36,365 bases of DNA from Alcaligenaceae bacterium (GCA_029268265.1 JAJUGH010000002.1:1-36365); one strand, 5' to 3'. Shown: positions 9,741-17,992, counted from the stretch's first letter. Program-made: numbers and translations. The notes: generated by a model not told the origin, from the letters alone.

Positions 9741-10829
9741 TCAGGAGCAGACTTCGTTCAACGCCGGGGCATCGTGGCAGACGCTGCAGGAATAATCAAC
9801 GTATCCCGCCGCCCCGTCGCCATAGAAGGTGGAAGTATCCCAGTCGCGCAGCGCCGTGCCCGTGCGCAGGCGCTGCACCAGATCCGGATTCGAGATGTAG
9901 TGGCGGCCAAACGCCACTGCGTCGGCACGCCCTTCATCCAGCGCGCGTTGGCCTCGTTCCAGCGTGTAGTCTTGATTCACGATCACGCTGCCTCCGAACT
10001 GACGGCGCAAATGCGCCGTGAGCGCCTCGCGGCCGGCTGCCTCACGTACGAACAGGAAACCCACGCCCCGTTTACCCAGTTCCAACGCCACGTGGCTGAA
10101 TAGCGCTTCGGGGTCGGAATCATGGATATCGTGCGCCGTTCCGAACGGCGAGAGATGCACACCGATACGGCCGGCACCCCATACGCCCGAACACGCGTCG
10201 ACGATTTCCATCAGGAAGCGCGCGCGGTTCTCGATGCTGCCCCCGTATGTATCCTGGCGTTTGTTGGTGCCATCCTGCAAGAACTGGTCGATGAGGTAGC
10301 CATTGGCCGCATGAATCTCGATGCCGTCAAATCCGGCATCGCGTGCGTGGCCCGCCGCATCGGCAAAATCCTGCACAACGTGATGAATCTCTTCGGCATG
10401 CAAAGCCCGCGGCACCACGTAGTTGCGCTTCGGCCGCAACAGGCTCACGTGGCCGGCGCAAGCGATGGCGCTCGGTGCTACCGGGATCTCGCCGTTAAGG
10501 TGCTCAGGATCCGAGACACGACCGACATGCCATAGCTGGACGAAGATCTTCCCACCCTTGTCGTGGACGGCCGAGGTGATCTTGCGCCACCCGTCTACCT
10601 GAGCGGAGGACCAGATGCCCGGCGTATTGGGATAGCCGACTCCCTGAGGAGAAATGGATGTGGCTTCCGTCACGATCAAGCCCGCGCTGGCGCGCTGGCT
10701 GTAATATAGTCGCATCAGATCGTTCGGGACTCGTCCGTCGCAGGCGCGTGTACGTGTCATCGGCGCCATTACGATACGGTTGCGTAGCGCAACCGACCCC
10801 AGTTGCACGGGGTCAAACAAACCTGTCAT
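9741..10829 (-). CDS. Alkene reductase (Old Yellow Enzyme family, NemA-like)
   Basis: FDPVQLGSVALRNRIVMAPMTRTRA, FVQLWHVGRVS, GFDGIEIHAANGYLIDQFLQDGTNKRQDTYGGSIENRARF. Confidence 0.93.
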   Translation of the reverse strand: MTGLFDPVQLGSVALRNRIVMAPMTRTRACDGRVPNDLMRLYYSQRASAGLIVTEATSISPQGVGYPNTPGIWSSAQVDGWRKITSAVHDKGGKIFVQLWHVGRVSDPEHLNGEIPVAPSAIACAGHVSLLRPKRNYVVPRALHAEEIHHVVQDFADAAGHARDAGFDGIEIHAANGYLIDQFLQDGTNKRQDTYGGSIENRARFLMEIVDACSGVWGAGRIGVHLSPFGTAHDIHDSDPEALFSHVALELGKRGVGFLFVREAAGREALTAHLRRQFGGSVIVNQDYTLERGQRALDEGRADAVAFGRHYISNPDLVQRLRTGTALRDWDTSTFYGDGAAGYVDYSCSVCHDAPALNEVCS

Positions 10830-10946
10830 ATCAAGCCCGACGTTGGATTTTCGTGGTCATATATAAGGGTTTTTACCAGAATTTGATCTACACTGCATCC
10901 TCCTCTTACGGGCTGTTTCGATAAATCCGCTGGAAAAACAGAGGTC

Positions 10947-11600
10947 ATGGCACAATTTGCCGTCATTGGACTGGGGCGGTTCGGCGCCGCCGCTTCGCTC
11001 GAACTCATGCGCATGGGTCACGCCGTTCTGGGCGTGGACGTTGATCCGAAACTGGTCGACAAATACGCAGATCGCCTCACGCGTGCCGTCATCGCCGATG
11101 TCTCCGACAGCGCCGCTGTGGAAGAACTCGGCCTCGAAAACTACGACGTCGTGCTCGTCGCGATCGGCGAGGACGTTCAGGCCAGCCTTCTATGCGTGGT
11201 CCATCTCAAGACATTGGGAATACAGACCATCTGGGTGAAGGCTTCGTCTCATGCCCAACATCTCATCCTGAACAAGCTGGGCGTCGCTCGCGTCGTGCAC
11301 CCGGAAGAAGAAATGGGGCTGCGGATTGCGCAAGCGCTCAGCTATCCCATGGTGAACGACTACATACCTTTAGGGAACGGCGAGTTCGTCGTCGAGATTC
11401 GCGTAAGCGACCGGCTCGATGGCAAGCCTCTGTCCGCCATCTTGCGCGACGGTCCAGAAGCGCCCCGCGTGCTGCTGGTGAAGCACCGTAGCCAGGCAAT
11501 CGTTCAACCCCCGGCCGAGCACGTGGTCCACGCCAATGACATGATGGTCATGTTCGGTACGCTCGAATCCTTGCGCGCGATGGCGCCGCGCCTGGCCTGA
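10947..11600 (+). CDS. Potassium uptake regulatory subunit, TrkA/KtrA family
   Basis: Rossmann RCK motif MAQFAVIGLGRFGAAASLELMRMGHAVLGVD plus TrkA_C-like tail; adjacent to a TrkH/KtrB gene. Confidence 0.92.
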   Translation: MAQFAVIGLGRFGAAASLELMRMGHAVLGVDVDPKLVDKYADRLTRAVIADVSDSAAVEELGLENYDVVLVAIGEDVQASLLCVVHLKTLGIQTIWVKASSHAQHLILNKLGVARVVHPEEEMGLRIAQALSYPMVNDYIPLGNGEFVVEIRVSDRLDGKPLSAILRDGPEAPRVLLVKHRSQAIVQPPAEHVVHANDMMVMFGTLESLRAMAPRLA

Positions 11601-11627
11601 GCCACCGCTGCGCATCCACGGCAACCC

Positions 11628-13010
11628 ATGGCTGACATGCGAACACTCGACCCGAGACGAGGCCTCGCGGCTTACCACCGTATCCGTCATGGCGGCAATC
11701 TGGGCGCGAGCCCCCCTGCACTGCTGGCAGCCGGCTTCCTCGTCCTGATAGTGGTGGGGACCTTGCTGCTGTCCCTTCCTTTTGCCGGCAAGGCAGACGG
11801 CCTGACATTGTTCGAGGCGTTTTTCACCGCCACAGCGGCGGTGACCGTTACGGGGTTGTCGATCGTTCCCCCGCAGGAACTCAGTCTTTTCGGCCAGTGG
11901 GTGCTCATTGTGCTCGTTCAGATTGGCGGACTCGGTTTCGTGACCTTTGCCGTCGTATCCGCGATCACGCTAGGGCAACGTATGAGCTTGCGCCAGCAAT
12001 CACTGGCGCTCGAGGCCTTCAACCAGACCAACACGGCGCGACTGCGCAGTACCGCCGTCTCGGTACTGCGCATCACGATCGCCATCGAGCTCACGGCGAT
12101 ACTGCTGCTTTTTCTATGGTGGTGGGCCAGCGGCCGTCTGGAGCCCGGGTCCGCGCTCTTCCATGCCGTCTTCCACGCTGTGGCCGCTTTCAGCAACGCC
12201 GGCGTCGCCCTCATGGACGATAGCTTGGAAAGCTTCGTGGGTGATGGTGTCACCATCACGATTCTTTCCTCTGCCGTGATACTTGGCGGGCTGGGCTTCC
12301 CGGTAATCATGGAAATCGTGCGCAAGCGCCGCTGGCAAGGGCTTCAACCCTATGCTCGGCTCATTTTGCTTGCCACGGTGGCGCTGAACCTCGTGGGGTT
12401 TGTCGGGATCTGGATGCTTGAATCGGGCAATCCACACACCCTCGGAGCGCTGGACTGGGCCGACCAGGCGCAAGCGGCGTGGATGCAAAGCGTATCGCTG
12501 CGCACCGCGGGATTCACGATCTTCGATTTCCGGGTAGTGGATGACAGCACAGCCCTCTTTGCGGCCATACTGATGTTCATCGGCGGAGGGTCCATGAGTA
12601 CGGCCGGCGGTATCAAGCTGGGCACTTTCGTGGTGATCCTTGCGGCTGTGTTCGCGTACCTCGCGCAGCGCAAGGAGGTCGTGCTGATGCAGCGCAGCGT
12701 GCCGCCGGAAACGGTACAGAAAGCCTTGGCGGTGGTGGTGGTGACCGTGCTGACTGCCGTCTCCGCGTTATTGATTCTCACCGTACTCGAAGACATGGAC
12801 TTCGTGAGCCTGATGCTTGAAGTGATGGGTGCGCTAAGCACTGCGGGCTTGTCGCAAGGCATCACTTCATCGCTTTCGACTCCCAGCCAGTGCGTATTAT
12901 TGGCCCTGATGTTCATGGGCCGTGTGGGGCCTCTCACCCTTGTCTACAGCCTCGCCACCCGCAGCCGCAGCCGGGTGCGCTACCCCGAAATGCACTTCCA
13001 GGTGGGCTGA
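11628..13010 (+). CDS. Potassium uptake membrane subunit, TrkH/KtrB family
   Basis: Repeated selectivity-filter-like segments (VTVTGLS, AFSNAGVAL, SLRTAGFTIFD, GALSTAGLSQG). Confidence 0.92.
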   Translation: MADMRTLDPRRGLAAYHRIRHGGNLGASPPALLAAGFLVLIVVGTLLLSLPFAGKADGLTLFEAFFTATAAVTVTGLSIVPPQELSLFGQWVLIVLVQIGGLGFVTFAVVSAITLGQRMSLRQQSLALEAFNQTNTARLRSTAVSVLRITIAIELTAILLLFLWWWASGRLEPGSALFHAVFHAVAAFSNAGVALMDDSLESFVGDGVTITILSSAVILGGLGFPVIMEIVRKRRWQGLQPYARLILLATVALNLVGFVGIWMLESGNPHTLGALDWADQAQAAWMQSVSLRTAGFTIFDFRVVDDSTALFAAILMFIGGGSMSTAGGIKLGTFVVILAAVFAYLAQRKEVVLMQRSVPPETVQKALAVVVVTVLTAVSALLILTVLEDMDFVSLMLEVMGALSTAGLSQGITSSLSTPSQCVLLALMFMGRVGPLTLVYSLATRSRSRVRYPEMHFQVG

Positions 13011-13041
13011 TTGGACAGCAAAGAAAAAAGCATGCTATATT
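13011..13041 (+). promoter_or_regulatory. Putative tRNA-Pro promoter (TTGGAC...TATATT)
   Basis: TTGGAC at 13011-13016 and TATATT at 13036-13041, about 50 nt before the tRNA; the spacing of 19 is long. Confidence 0.4.
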
Positions 13042-13088
13042 TGCGTTCTTGTTACTTCATCTCTTTCGCAAGAAAGGCTTGAAGGCAG

Positions 13089-13166
<78 letters not shown>

Positions 13167-13175
13167 ACAATATTC

Positions 13176-13211
13176 AAGGGCTTACAGATTTCGGTCTGTA
13201 AGCCCTTTTCC
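13176..13211 (+). terminator. Rho-independent terminator after tRNA-Pro
   Basis: AAGGGCTTACAGA / TCTGTAAGCCCTT perfect 13-bp stem (13176-13188, 13195-13207) ending in a short T tract. Confidence 0.88.
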
Positions 13212-13619
13212 GTTTTGGCGCGCCGCTCGGCAAACAGCTGACGGTTATCTCCGCCTTCACACTCTCGTTTTCCCAGCCGGGGAAAACCCTCTCGGCCACC
13301 AGGGGCTACGCCGGTCGGCTGGACCGCTCCGCGCCGCAGGCCGAACTGCCACCACCGCGCAACGCCGCGCCATGCTTACATTTCGTTGATCTTACGGTTT
13401 GTTTCCGGAGGGCCGATGGTTGCCGCCGGACGGCCATCAGCTACGCCAAGCAGCGTAGAACAACGGCCCAAATCCCCCCAATGGCGGGAGTCTAGGGGTA
13501 AGCCGAACGACGCATGTTTCCACTCCCACGTTTCCCTAAGATACATCGCATACAAGTGATTTCCGTCTTGCGACGGGATGTACAAGAAAAAGCGAAACAC
13601 TTTCCGGAGGGGAAACTCC

Positions 13620-14147
13620 ATGGAAGCAGGTGTGCACAGAGTTCGGCTTGCCGATCCGCACAACCCTGATTGTCGGCGACTTCGGTTGTCATCATATCGC
13701 GCTGTCGCCTTGGCGGCGCTGCTGATGTTCATGCTCGCTGGGCCCGCGATGGCGGACGATGCGCAATCGCCTGCTGCGGACCCGAATGGCGCGCCCGAAA
13801 GCGTAGACCGCATCTTCCAGGACCCGCTCGGGGGCGTGGTGGTGAATCGCACCGTCACGGTATTGGGAAAGGATTTCTATCGCTACTTCGCGTCGTACTG
13901 GCGCGAGCATAAGGAAGCCTCGAAGTACACGATCTCGATCTATGAGCGCCCCACCGCCCGGTTTGGAAGTGAGGTGTGGGTGCTGTATCGGCAGCAGCGG
14001 ATGTTCCATATCTTCCTGCCGCCGGCCCGTCAGGCCACGCGAGAGATCAGTCAGATTGCCGTACAGCACGTGATCGAAAACATATCCCAGCGCGAGCTGG
14101 AACGCATGACCACAAGGAACCCTGACCTTGGACCCGAGGAACTATGA
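13620..14147 (+). CDS. csgE: Curli assembly protein CsgE
   Basis: DPLGGVVVNRTVTVLGKDFYRYFASYWREH...YTISIYERPTARFGSEVWVLYRQQRMFHIFLPPAR; GGAGGGG Shine-Dalgarno upstream of ATG 13620; TM/signal peptide ending PAMADD. Confidence 0.9.
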   Translation: MEAGVHRVRLADPHNPDCRRLRLSSYRAVALAALLMFMLAGPAMADDAQSPAADPNGAPESVDRIFQDPLGGVVVNRTVTVLGKDFYRYFASYWREHKEASKYTISIYERPTARFGSEVWVLYRQQRMFHIFLPPARQATREISQIAVQHVIENISQRELERMTTRNPDLGPEEL

Positions 14148-14602
14148 AAAGAGGAGCAACCATGATATCCCGATCAAGTAGCCTTCGCGCGGCACTGCTG
14201 ATTACAGCGGCGTCGTTGACCGGGCAGGCGGTGGCGACAGAACTGATCTACTACCCGCGCAATCCATCTTTCGGGGGCAACCCGGCATATGGGCACGTGC
14301 TGCTCAATTCCGCTCTCGCTACCAAGACGCATAAAGACCCGGGCCTGGATGTGGACACGGGGATAGAGGAACTGTCGCCGCTCGAGCAGTTCAATGATGC
14401 CCTGGAACGTCAGGTGATCAACCGGCTCACCACTGCCGCGACCGCCAAGATCATCGGCCCCAACGGGAACCTGATTCCCGGCACGCTGGAAACCGACAAC
14501 TTCGTAATCAACATTGCAGACATGGGCAACGGCATGCTCAACGTGACCACCACGGACAAGCTGACCGGTGCCACCACTTCGTTCCTGGTGAGCAGCCAAT
14601 GA
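14144..14602 (+). CDS. csgF: Curli assembly protein CsgF
   Basis: ELIYYPRNPSFGGNPAYGHVLLNSALATKTHKDP matches the conserved CsgF N-terminus; alternative start MISRSS at 14162. Confidence 0.92.
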   Translation: MKRGATMISRSSSLRAALLITAASLTGQAVATELIYYPRNPSFGGNPAYGHVLLNSALATKTHKDPGLDVDTGIEELSPLEQFNDALERQVINRLTTAATAKIIGPNGNLIPGTLETDNFVINIADMGNGMLNVTTTDKLTGATTSFLVSSQ

Positions 14603-15567
14603 TGACCCGCAACAATAATAATAAGCGCGGAAACTTCCGCGCCGTAGCAAGAATGGCAGTCGTGCTCGCCACGACGGGTGTAGTCGGCGCCTGCGCGGTC
14701 CCGCCCAGCGACCCCGTGCAATTGACCACGGCGGCACAGCTGACACCGCCCTCTCCCTCTACCCGCGATCTCCAGCAGCTACCGCCGCCACGCGGCCGCG
14801 TAGTGGCTGCGGTGTACGGATTCCGTGACCAGACCGGCCAGTACAAGCCTTCACCTGAGAGCTCGTTTTCGACCTCGGTTACGCAGGGCGCTGCATCGAT
14901 GCTGATCAAGGCGCTCAAGGACTCCGGGTGGTACACGCCCGTGGAGCGGGAAAGCCTGCAGGAATTGCTGACCGAACGGCGCATCGTCAGAGCCATGGAG
15001 TTTCCCGGCGAACAGAATGCAGGCACCGACGTCCCGCCGCTGCTGCCTGCCTCGATTCTGCTTGACGGCGGCATCATCGCCTACGAAAGCAATCTGCGTA
15101 CGGGTGGCATTGGGGCACGGTTCCTCGGCGTTGGGGCCTCCACCCAATATCGCATGGACCAGGTGACCATCAACCTGCGCAGCATCGATATTCGTACAGG
15201 CGCGATTCTGCATTCGGTGTCGACCACCAAAACCATCTTTTCGTACGAAGTCACTCCCAACGTCTACAAGTTCGTGAACTACACCGACCTGCTGGAATTC
15301 GAGGCCGGCGTTACGAGCAACGAGCCTGCACAGCTCAGCGTGAAGGAGGCGATCGAGGCCGCAGTGATCCATCTGACCATCCAGGGCATCAAGGACGGGA
15401 ACTGGCGCCTGCGCGATCAAGCCGACTGGAACTCACCAATCATTCAGCGCTATCTGGCTGCAGCTCAGAGCGATGTTTACAACGTCGTCCAGGGCTCCAC
15501 CGCAGCCGTGGCGAACACCGTATCGACTCCCGATTCGGGAGAGGGCAAGCCGCCTTCATCCTTGTAA
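14599..15567 (+). CDS. csgG: Curli secretion lipoprotein CsgG
   Basis: Lipobox VVGAC; VAAVYGFRDQTGQYKPSPESSFSTSVTQGAASMLIKALKDSGWYTPVERESLQELLTERRIVRA; GGIIAYESNLRTGGIGARFLGVGASTQYRMDQVTINLR. Confidence 0.95.
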   Translation: MMTRNNNNKRGNFRAVARMAVVLATTGVVGACAVPPSDPVQLTTAAQLTPPSPSTRDLQQLPPPRGRVVAAVYGFRDQTGQYKPSPESSFSTSVTQGAASMLIKALKDSGWYTPVERESLQELLTERRIVRAMEFPGEQNAGTDVPPLLPASILLDGGIIAYESNLRTGGIGARFLGVGASTQYRMDQVTINLRSIDIRTGAILHSVSTTKTIFSYEVTPNVYKFVNYTDLLEFEAGVTSNEPAQLSVKEAIEAAVIHLTIQGIKDGNWRLRDQADWNSPIIQRYLAAAQSDVYNVVQGSTAAVANTVSTPDSGEGKPPSSL

Positions 15568-15685
15568 GGCGCGCCCACGCATGTCGGCGTAAGCCGGCTG
15601 GCATCGCATGGATGAAGGGGCCACCCATGCGGCGCACTTTGTTCGGCCCTTCGAGAAGTGCAACGAATTGAACAGGAGTTATGAC

Positions 15686-16411
15686 ATGAATGTGAAATTA
15701 TCTGCGTTGGCGCTTGGACTCACGCTCGCTTACGGTATGACGGCTGCAATGGCCGATGAAGCGGTGATTGATCAATCCGGCGGTCTCAACGACGCCGTCA
15801 TTGAGCAATACAACAACGATGGATCCCAAGTGCGCGCAAGCATCAGCACTTCGGGCTGGAACAACGACCACTCCATCGAGCAGACTCGCAGCAGCCGCGC
15901 GTGGGCCGATATCAACTCACCGGGCAGCTTCAACACCGCAACGGTGTTGCAGAGCAACCTGGACTACGGTGGCACTGAAATCTACCAAGGTGCCAGCGGC
16001 AGCACGGCCTCTGTAGACCAGGGTGCGGATTCCGGCTGGGGATATGGGGGGCGTTCCCGCGATGGGAGCAGCCAGTGGGCCTTTATCTACCAAAATTGGG
16101 GGTATGGGCACGACGCTTCGGTTGTTCAGCGCGGCGACAAAGTCGAGGCGACCATCGTTCAAACCGGTATTGGAAATTCTGCGGACGTATCGCAGCGCGG
16201 TACCGGTCGTAGCTTCAACATCGCCGATGTGACTCAGAGCGGTATTGGCCAGACGGCAGCCGTGACTCAAAACGGCCATGGCCTGACGGCTACCGTGACG
16301 CAAAGCGGCATGGGCCACTACGCGATGGTGAACATGCGCGGCAGCTCGCATACTGCCACGGTCACGCAGAGCGGCTTCGCCAACAGCGCGCGCGTGATGC
16401 AGCGTAACTGA
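15686..16411 (+). CDS. Curlin-like amyloid subunit (CsgA/CsgB family)
   Basis: Signal peptide MNVKLSALALGLTLAYGMTAAMADEA; many Q-x-G-x-x-N/T-x-A-x-V repeats; AGGAG RBS before ATG 15686; directly after csgG. Confidence 0.88.
   Translation: MNVKLSALALGLTLAYGMTAAMADEAVIDQSGGLNDAVIEQYNNDGSQVRASISTSGWNNDHSIEQTRSSRAWADINSPGSFNTATVLQSNLDYGGTEIYQGASGSTASVDQGADSGWGYGGRSRDGSSQWAFIYQNWGYGHDASVVQRGDKVEATIVQTGIGNSADVSQRGTGRSFNIADVTQSGIGQTAAVTQNGHGLTATVTQSGMGHYAMVNMRGSSHTATVTQSGFANSARVMQRN
16229..16393 (+). repeat. Five tandem 33-nt (11-aa) curlin units
   Basis: VTQSGIGQTAA / VTQNGHGLTAT / VTQSGMGHYAM / VNMRGSSHTAT / VTQSGFANSAR, each 33 nt in phase. Confidence 0.85.
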
Positions 16412-16422
16412 TGTAGCAGGAT

Positions 16423-16450
16423 GGAAATGCGGGTCCACGCCCGCATTTCC
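16423..16450 (+). other. Perfect 11-bp stem-loop between the curlin and csgH-like genes
   Basis: GGAAATGCGGG (16423-16433) / CCCGCATTTCC (16440-16450), 6-nt loop TCCACG; not followed by a T tract. Confidence 0.75.
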
Positions 16451-16516
16451 AATCGTGTCCTAATGATTCCCAAATGTAAAAAGTATGACGTTACAAAATA
16501 GAACAGCGAGGCGGAA

Positions 16517-16822
16517 ATGCTAGCGGACACTGACCTTCAGGTGTGGCTTGACGCCGCTCAAGAGCGGCCGGCGGTGATCATACCGTACGTCCGAAGTGGG
16601 CGCGACGACTCGCTGGAATATTCGTTGCAAGTACTGCGAAAAAGTGCCTCAGGCACGTCGCGGATCTCGCAGCGTGGCTCGCTGGACGTCAAGGCTGACG
16701 TGCCCAAGGCGCTGTCTCGCCTGTCGTTGAGCGGCACTCCTTCTACCGAGTGCCGTATCGAGCTCACACTGACGGCCAATGGCCACCATGACCGTCACTA
16801 TGTGTTCGAGTGCCCCTCTTGA
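16517..16822 (+). CDS. CsgC/CsgH-like curli chaperone, no signal peptide visible
   Basis: 101 aa, beta-rich; PAVIIPYVRSGRDDSLEYSLQVLRKSASGTSRISQRGSLDVKA resembles CsgH-type proteins; located after the curlin gene. Confidence 0.62.
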   Translation: MLADTDLQVWLDAAQERPAVIIPYVRSGRDDSLEYSLQVLRKSASGTSRISQRGSLDVKADVPKALSRLSLSGTPSTECRIELTLTANGHHDRHYVFECPS

Positions 16823-17105
16823 TTCAAACATTCCGTCAGGGAAACCGTTGTGGCTCGCGCTAGCGGTTACTACTGCCGATCACGCCCTTGTGCGAGCTCG
16901 CCCGGTTGCATACGATACCGGTCCCGAAGTCTGCATGATGGCTGTAACTAACATAGAAAAGCGCATCACTTTACCGAAGTGTTTTGTGCTCCCCGCCAGG
17001 GCCTGCGCCCCTGGGCGACCGTGACCATGCTGCCCACGGTAACGCGTCCGACTCTTTGGTGGACGGGGCGCGCAGATACGATGTCCAACTTAGGAACAAA
17101 CAAAA

Positions 17106-17939
17106 ATGCGTACCGTTGTCATCGTTGAACCTCATCCCCTCTTCCGGCTGGGCCTGCGACAGTTGCTGAGTGATGTTCTGCCCGAAGCATCACTGGAAGG
17201 GTACGACTACTCAGCATTGGGCTCCGCAGAGGGCTCTTCTACTGAAAAGTGCGACCTCCTGCTTCTCTCGGTAGTACCGGGCAAGCGGGTGTCCGAACTG
17301 GCGGGCAGCGCCGCAAAGCGCTTCTCCCCCAGCAAGATACTCCTGCTGGCCGATTCCGAAGCGCTGTCGGAATCCATGGGTGAACTCCCCGCATGTGTAG
17401 CGGGCGCGGTCCCTAAAGAAGCGCCGCCTGAGATTCTGCAGACTTCGGTAAAACTCGTTCTCGCGGGGGGCAGCTGCTTCCCCGCTAGCGCGCAGCGCTC
17501 CGAACCCGAAGTGGCAACGCCCCACCCCGCCGCGCCTGCTGCAGTAGAGGTTTCGCCCCCCAGCTATGAGCCGGTGAAATGGATGGGAGCAGGCAAGCCC
17601 GCCGCGGTGGCAGCGGCCGCAGCTGACGCCGATTCCACTGAATGTGAATTCAGTACGCCTATGCGTCCGGGTTCGGCAGCGCACCGTGAAAGCCAGCTAC
17701 TGGGACTTACGCCTCGTCAGTACGAAGTGCTGGTACTGCTCGCACGCGGCTATCCCATGAAAAAGGTGGGCCGGGCCCTGAACATTTCCGTGGCGACGGC
17801 AAAGGCGCATACCGAGACGCTTTACCAGCGACTGGATGTGCACAACCGTAATGCGGCGGTGTATGCGGCCGTGTCGCGCGGCGCCACGCTGGGCTGGGCC
17901 AACGTGGCGGGCCAATCACAGGCGGCTTCCAACCCTTGA
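17106..17939 (+). CDS. LuxR/NarL-family regulator with degenerate receiver domain (functional CsgD analogue candidate)
   Basis: N-terminal VVIVEPHPLFRLGLRQLL receiver-like; C-terminal LTPRQYEVLVLLARGYPMKKVGRALNISVATAKAHTETLYQRLDVHNRNAAV LuxR HTH. Confidence 0.9.
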   Translation: MRTVVIVEPHPLFRLGLRQLLSDVLPEASLEGYDYSALGSAEGSSTEKCDLLLLSVVPGKRVSELAGSAAKRFSPSKILLLADSEALSESMGELPACVAGAVPKEAPPEILQTSVKLVLAGGSCFPASAQRSEPEVATPHPAAPAAVEVSPPSYEPVKWMGAGKPAAVAAAAADADSTECEFSTPMRPGSAAHRESQLLGLTPRQYEVLVLLARGYPMKKVGRALNISVATAKAHTETLYQRLDVHNRNAAVYAAVSRGATLGWANVAGQSQAASNP

Positions 17940-17959
17940 TTGCCGCTACGGCGCCTGAC

Positions 17960-17982
17960 CGGCCGGCGCTCGGTGCCGGCCG
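17960..17982. terminator. Strong GC hairpin between convergent genes (possible bidirectional terminator)
   Basis: CGGCCGGC-N7-GCCGGCCG perfect 8-bp inverted repeat between the luxR-type gene (+) and osmC (-); no clear T tract. Confidence 0.5.
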
Positions 17983-17992
17983 CAGAGCCTTA

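Noticed and set aside
9774-9788. Covalent cytochrome c heme site in the OYE
   Set aside because: CxxCH is present, but the protein has no export signal, so c-type heme attachment is not supported; kept only as a thiol-tail observation.
13267-13287. Inverted repeat GTTTTCCC-N5-GGGAAAAC upstream of csgE
   Set aside because: Short hairpin without clear promoter context; could be regulatory, but no support beyond 8-bp arms.
13376-13858. 160-aa minus-strand ORF overlapping the csgE upstream region
   Set aside because: Overlaps the csgE 5' half, has no recognisable domain and no clear Shine-Dalgarno sequence; the csgE frame is better supported.
16779-17169. Small ORFs between the csgH-like gene and the LuxR regulator
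   Set aside because: Overlap better genes and have no domain resemblance; the region reads as a promoter or intergenic segment.
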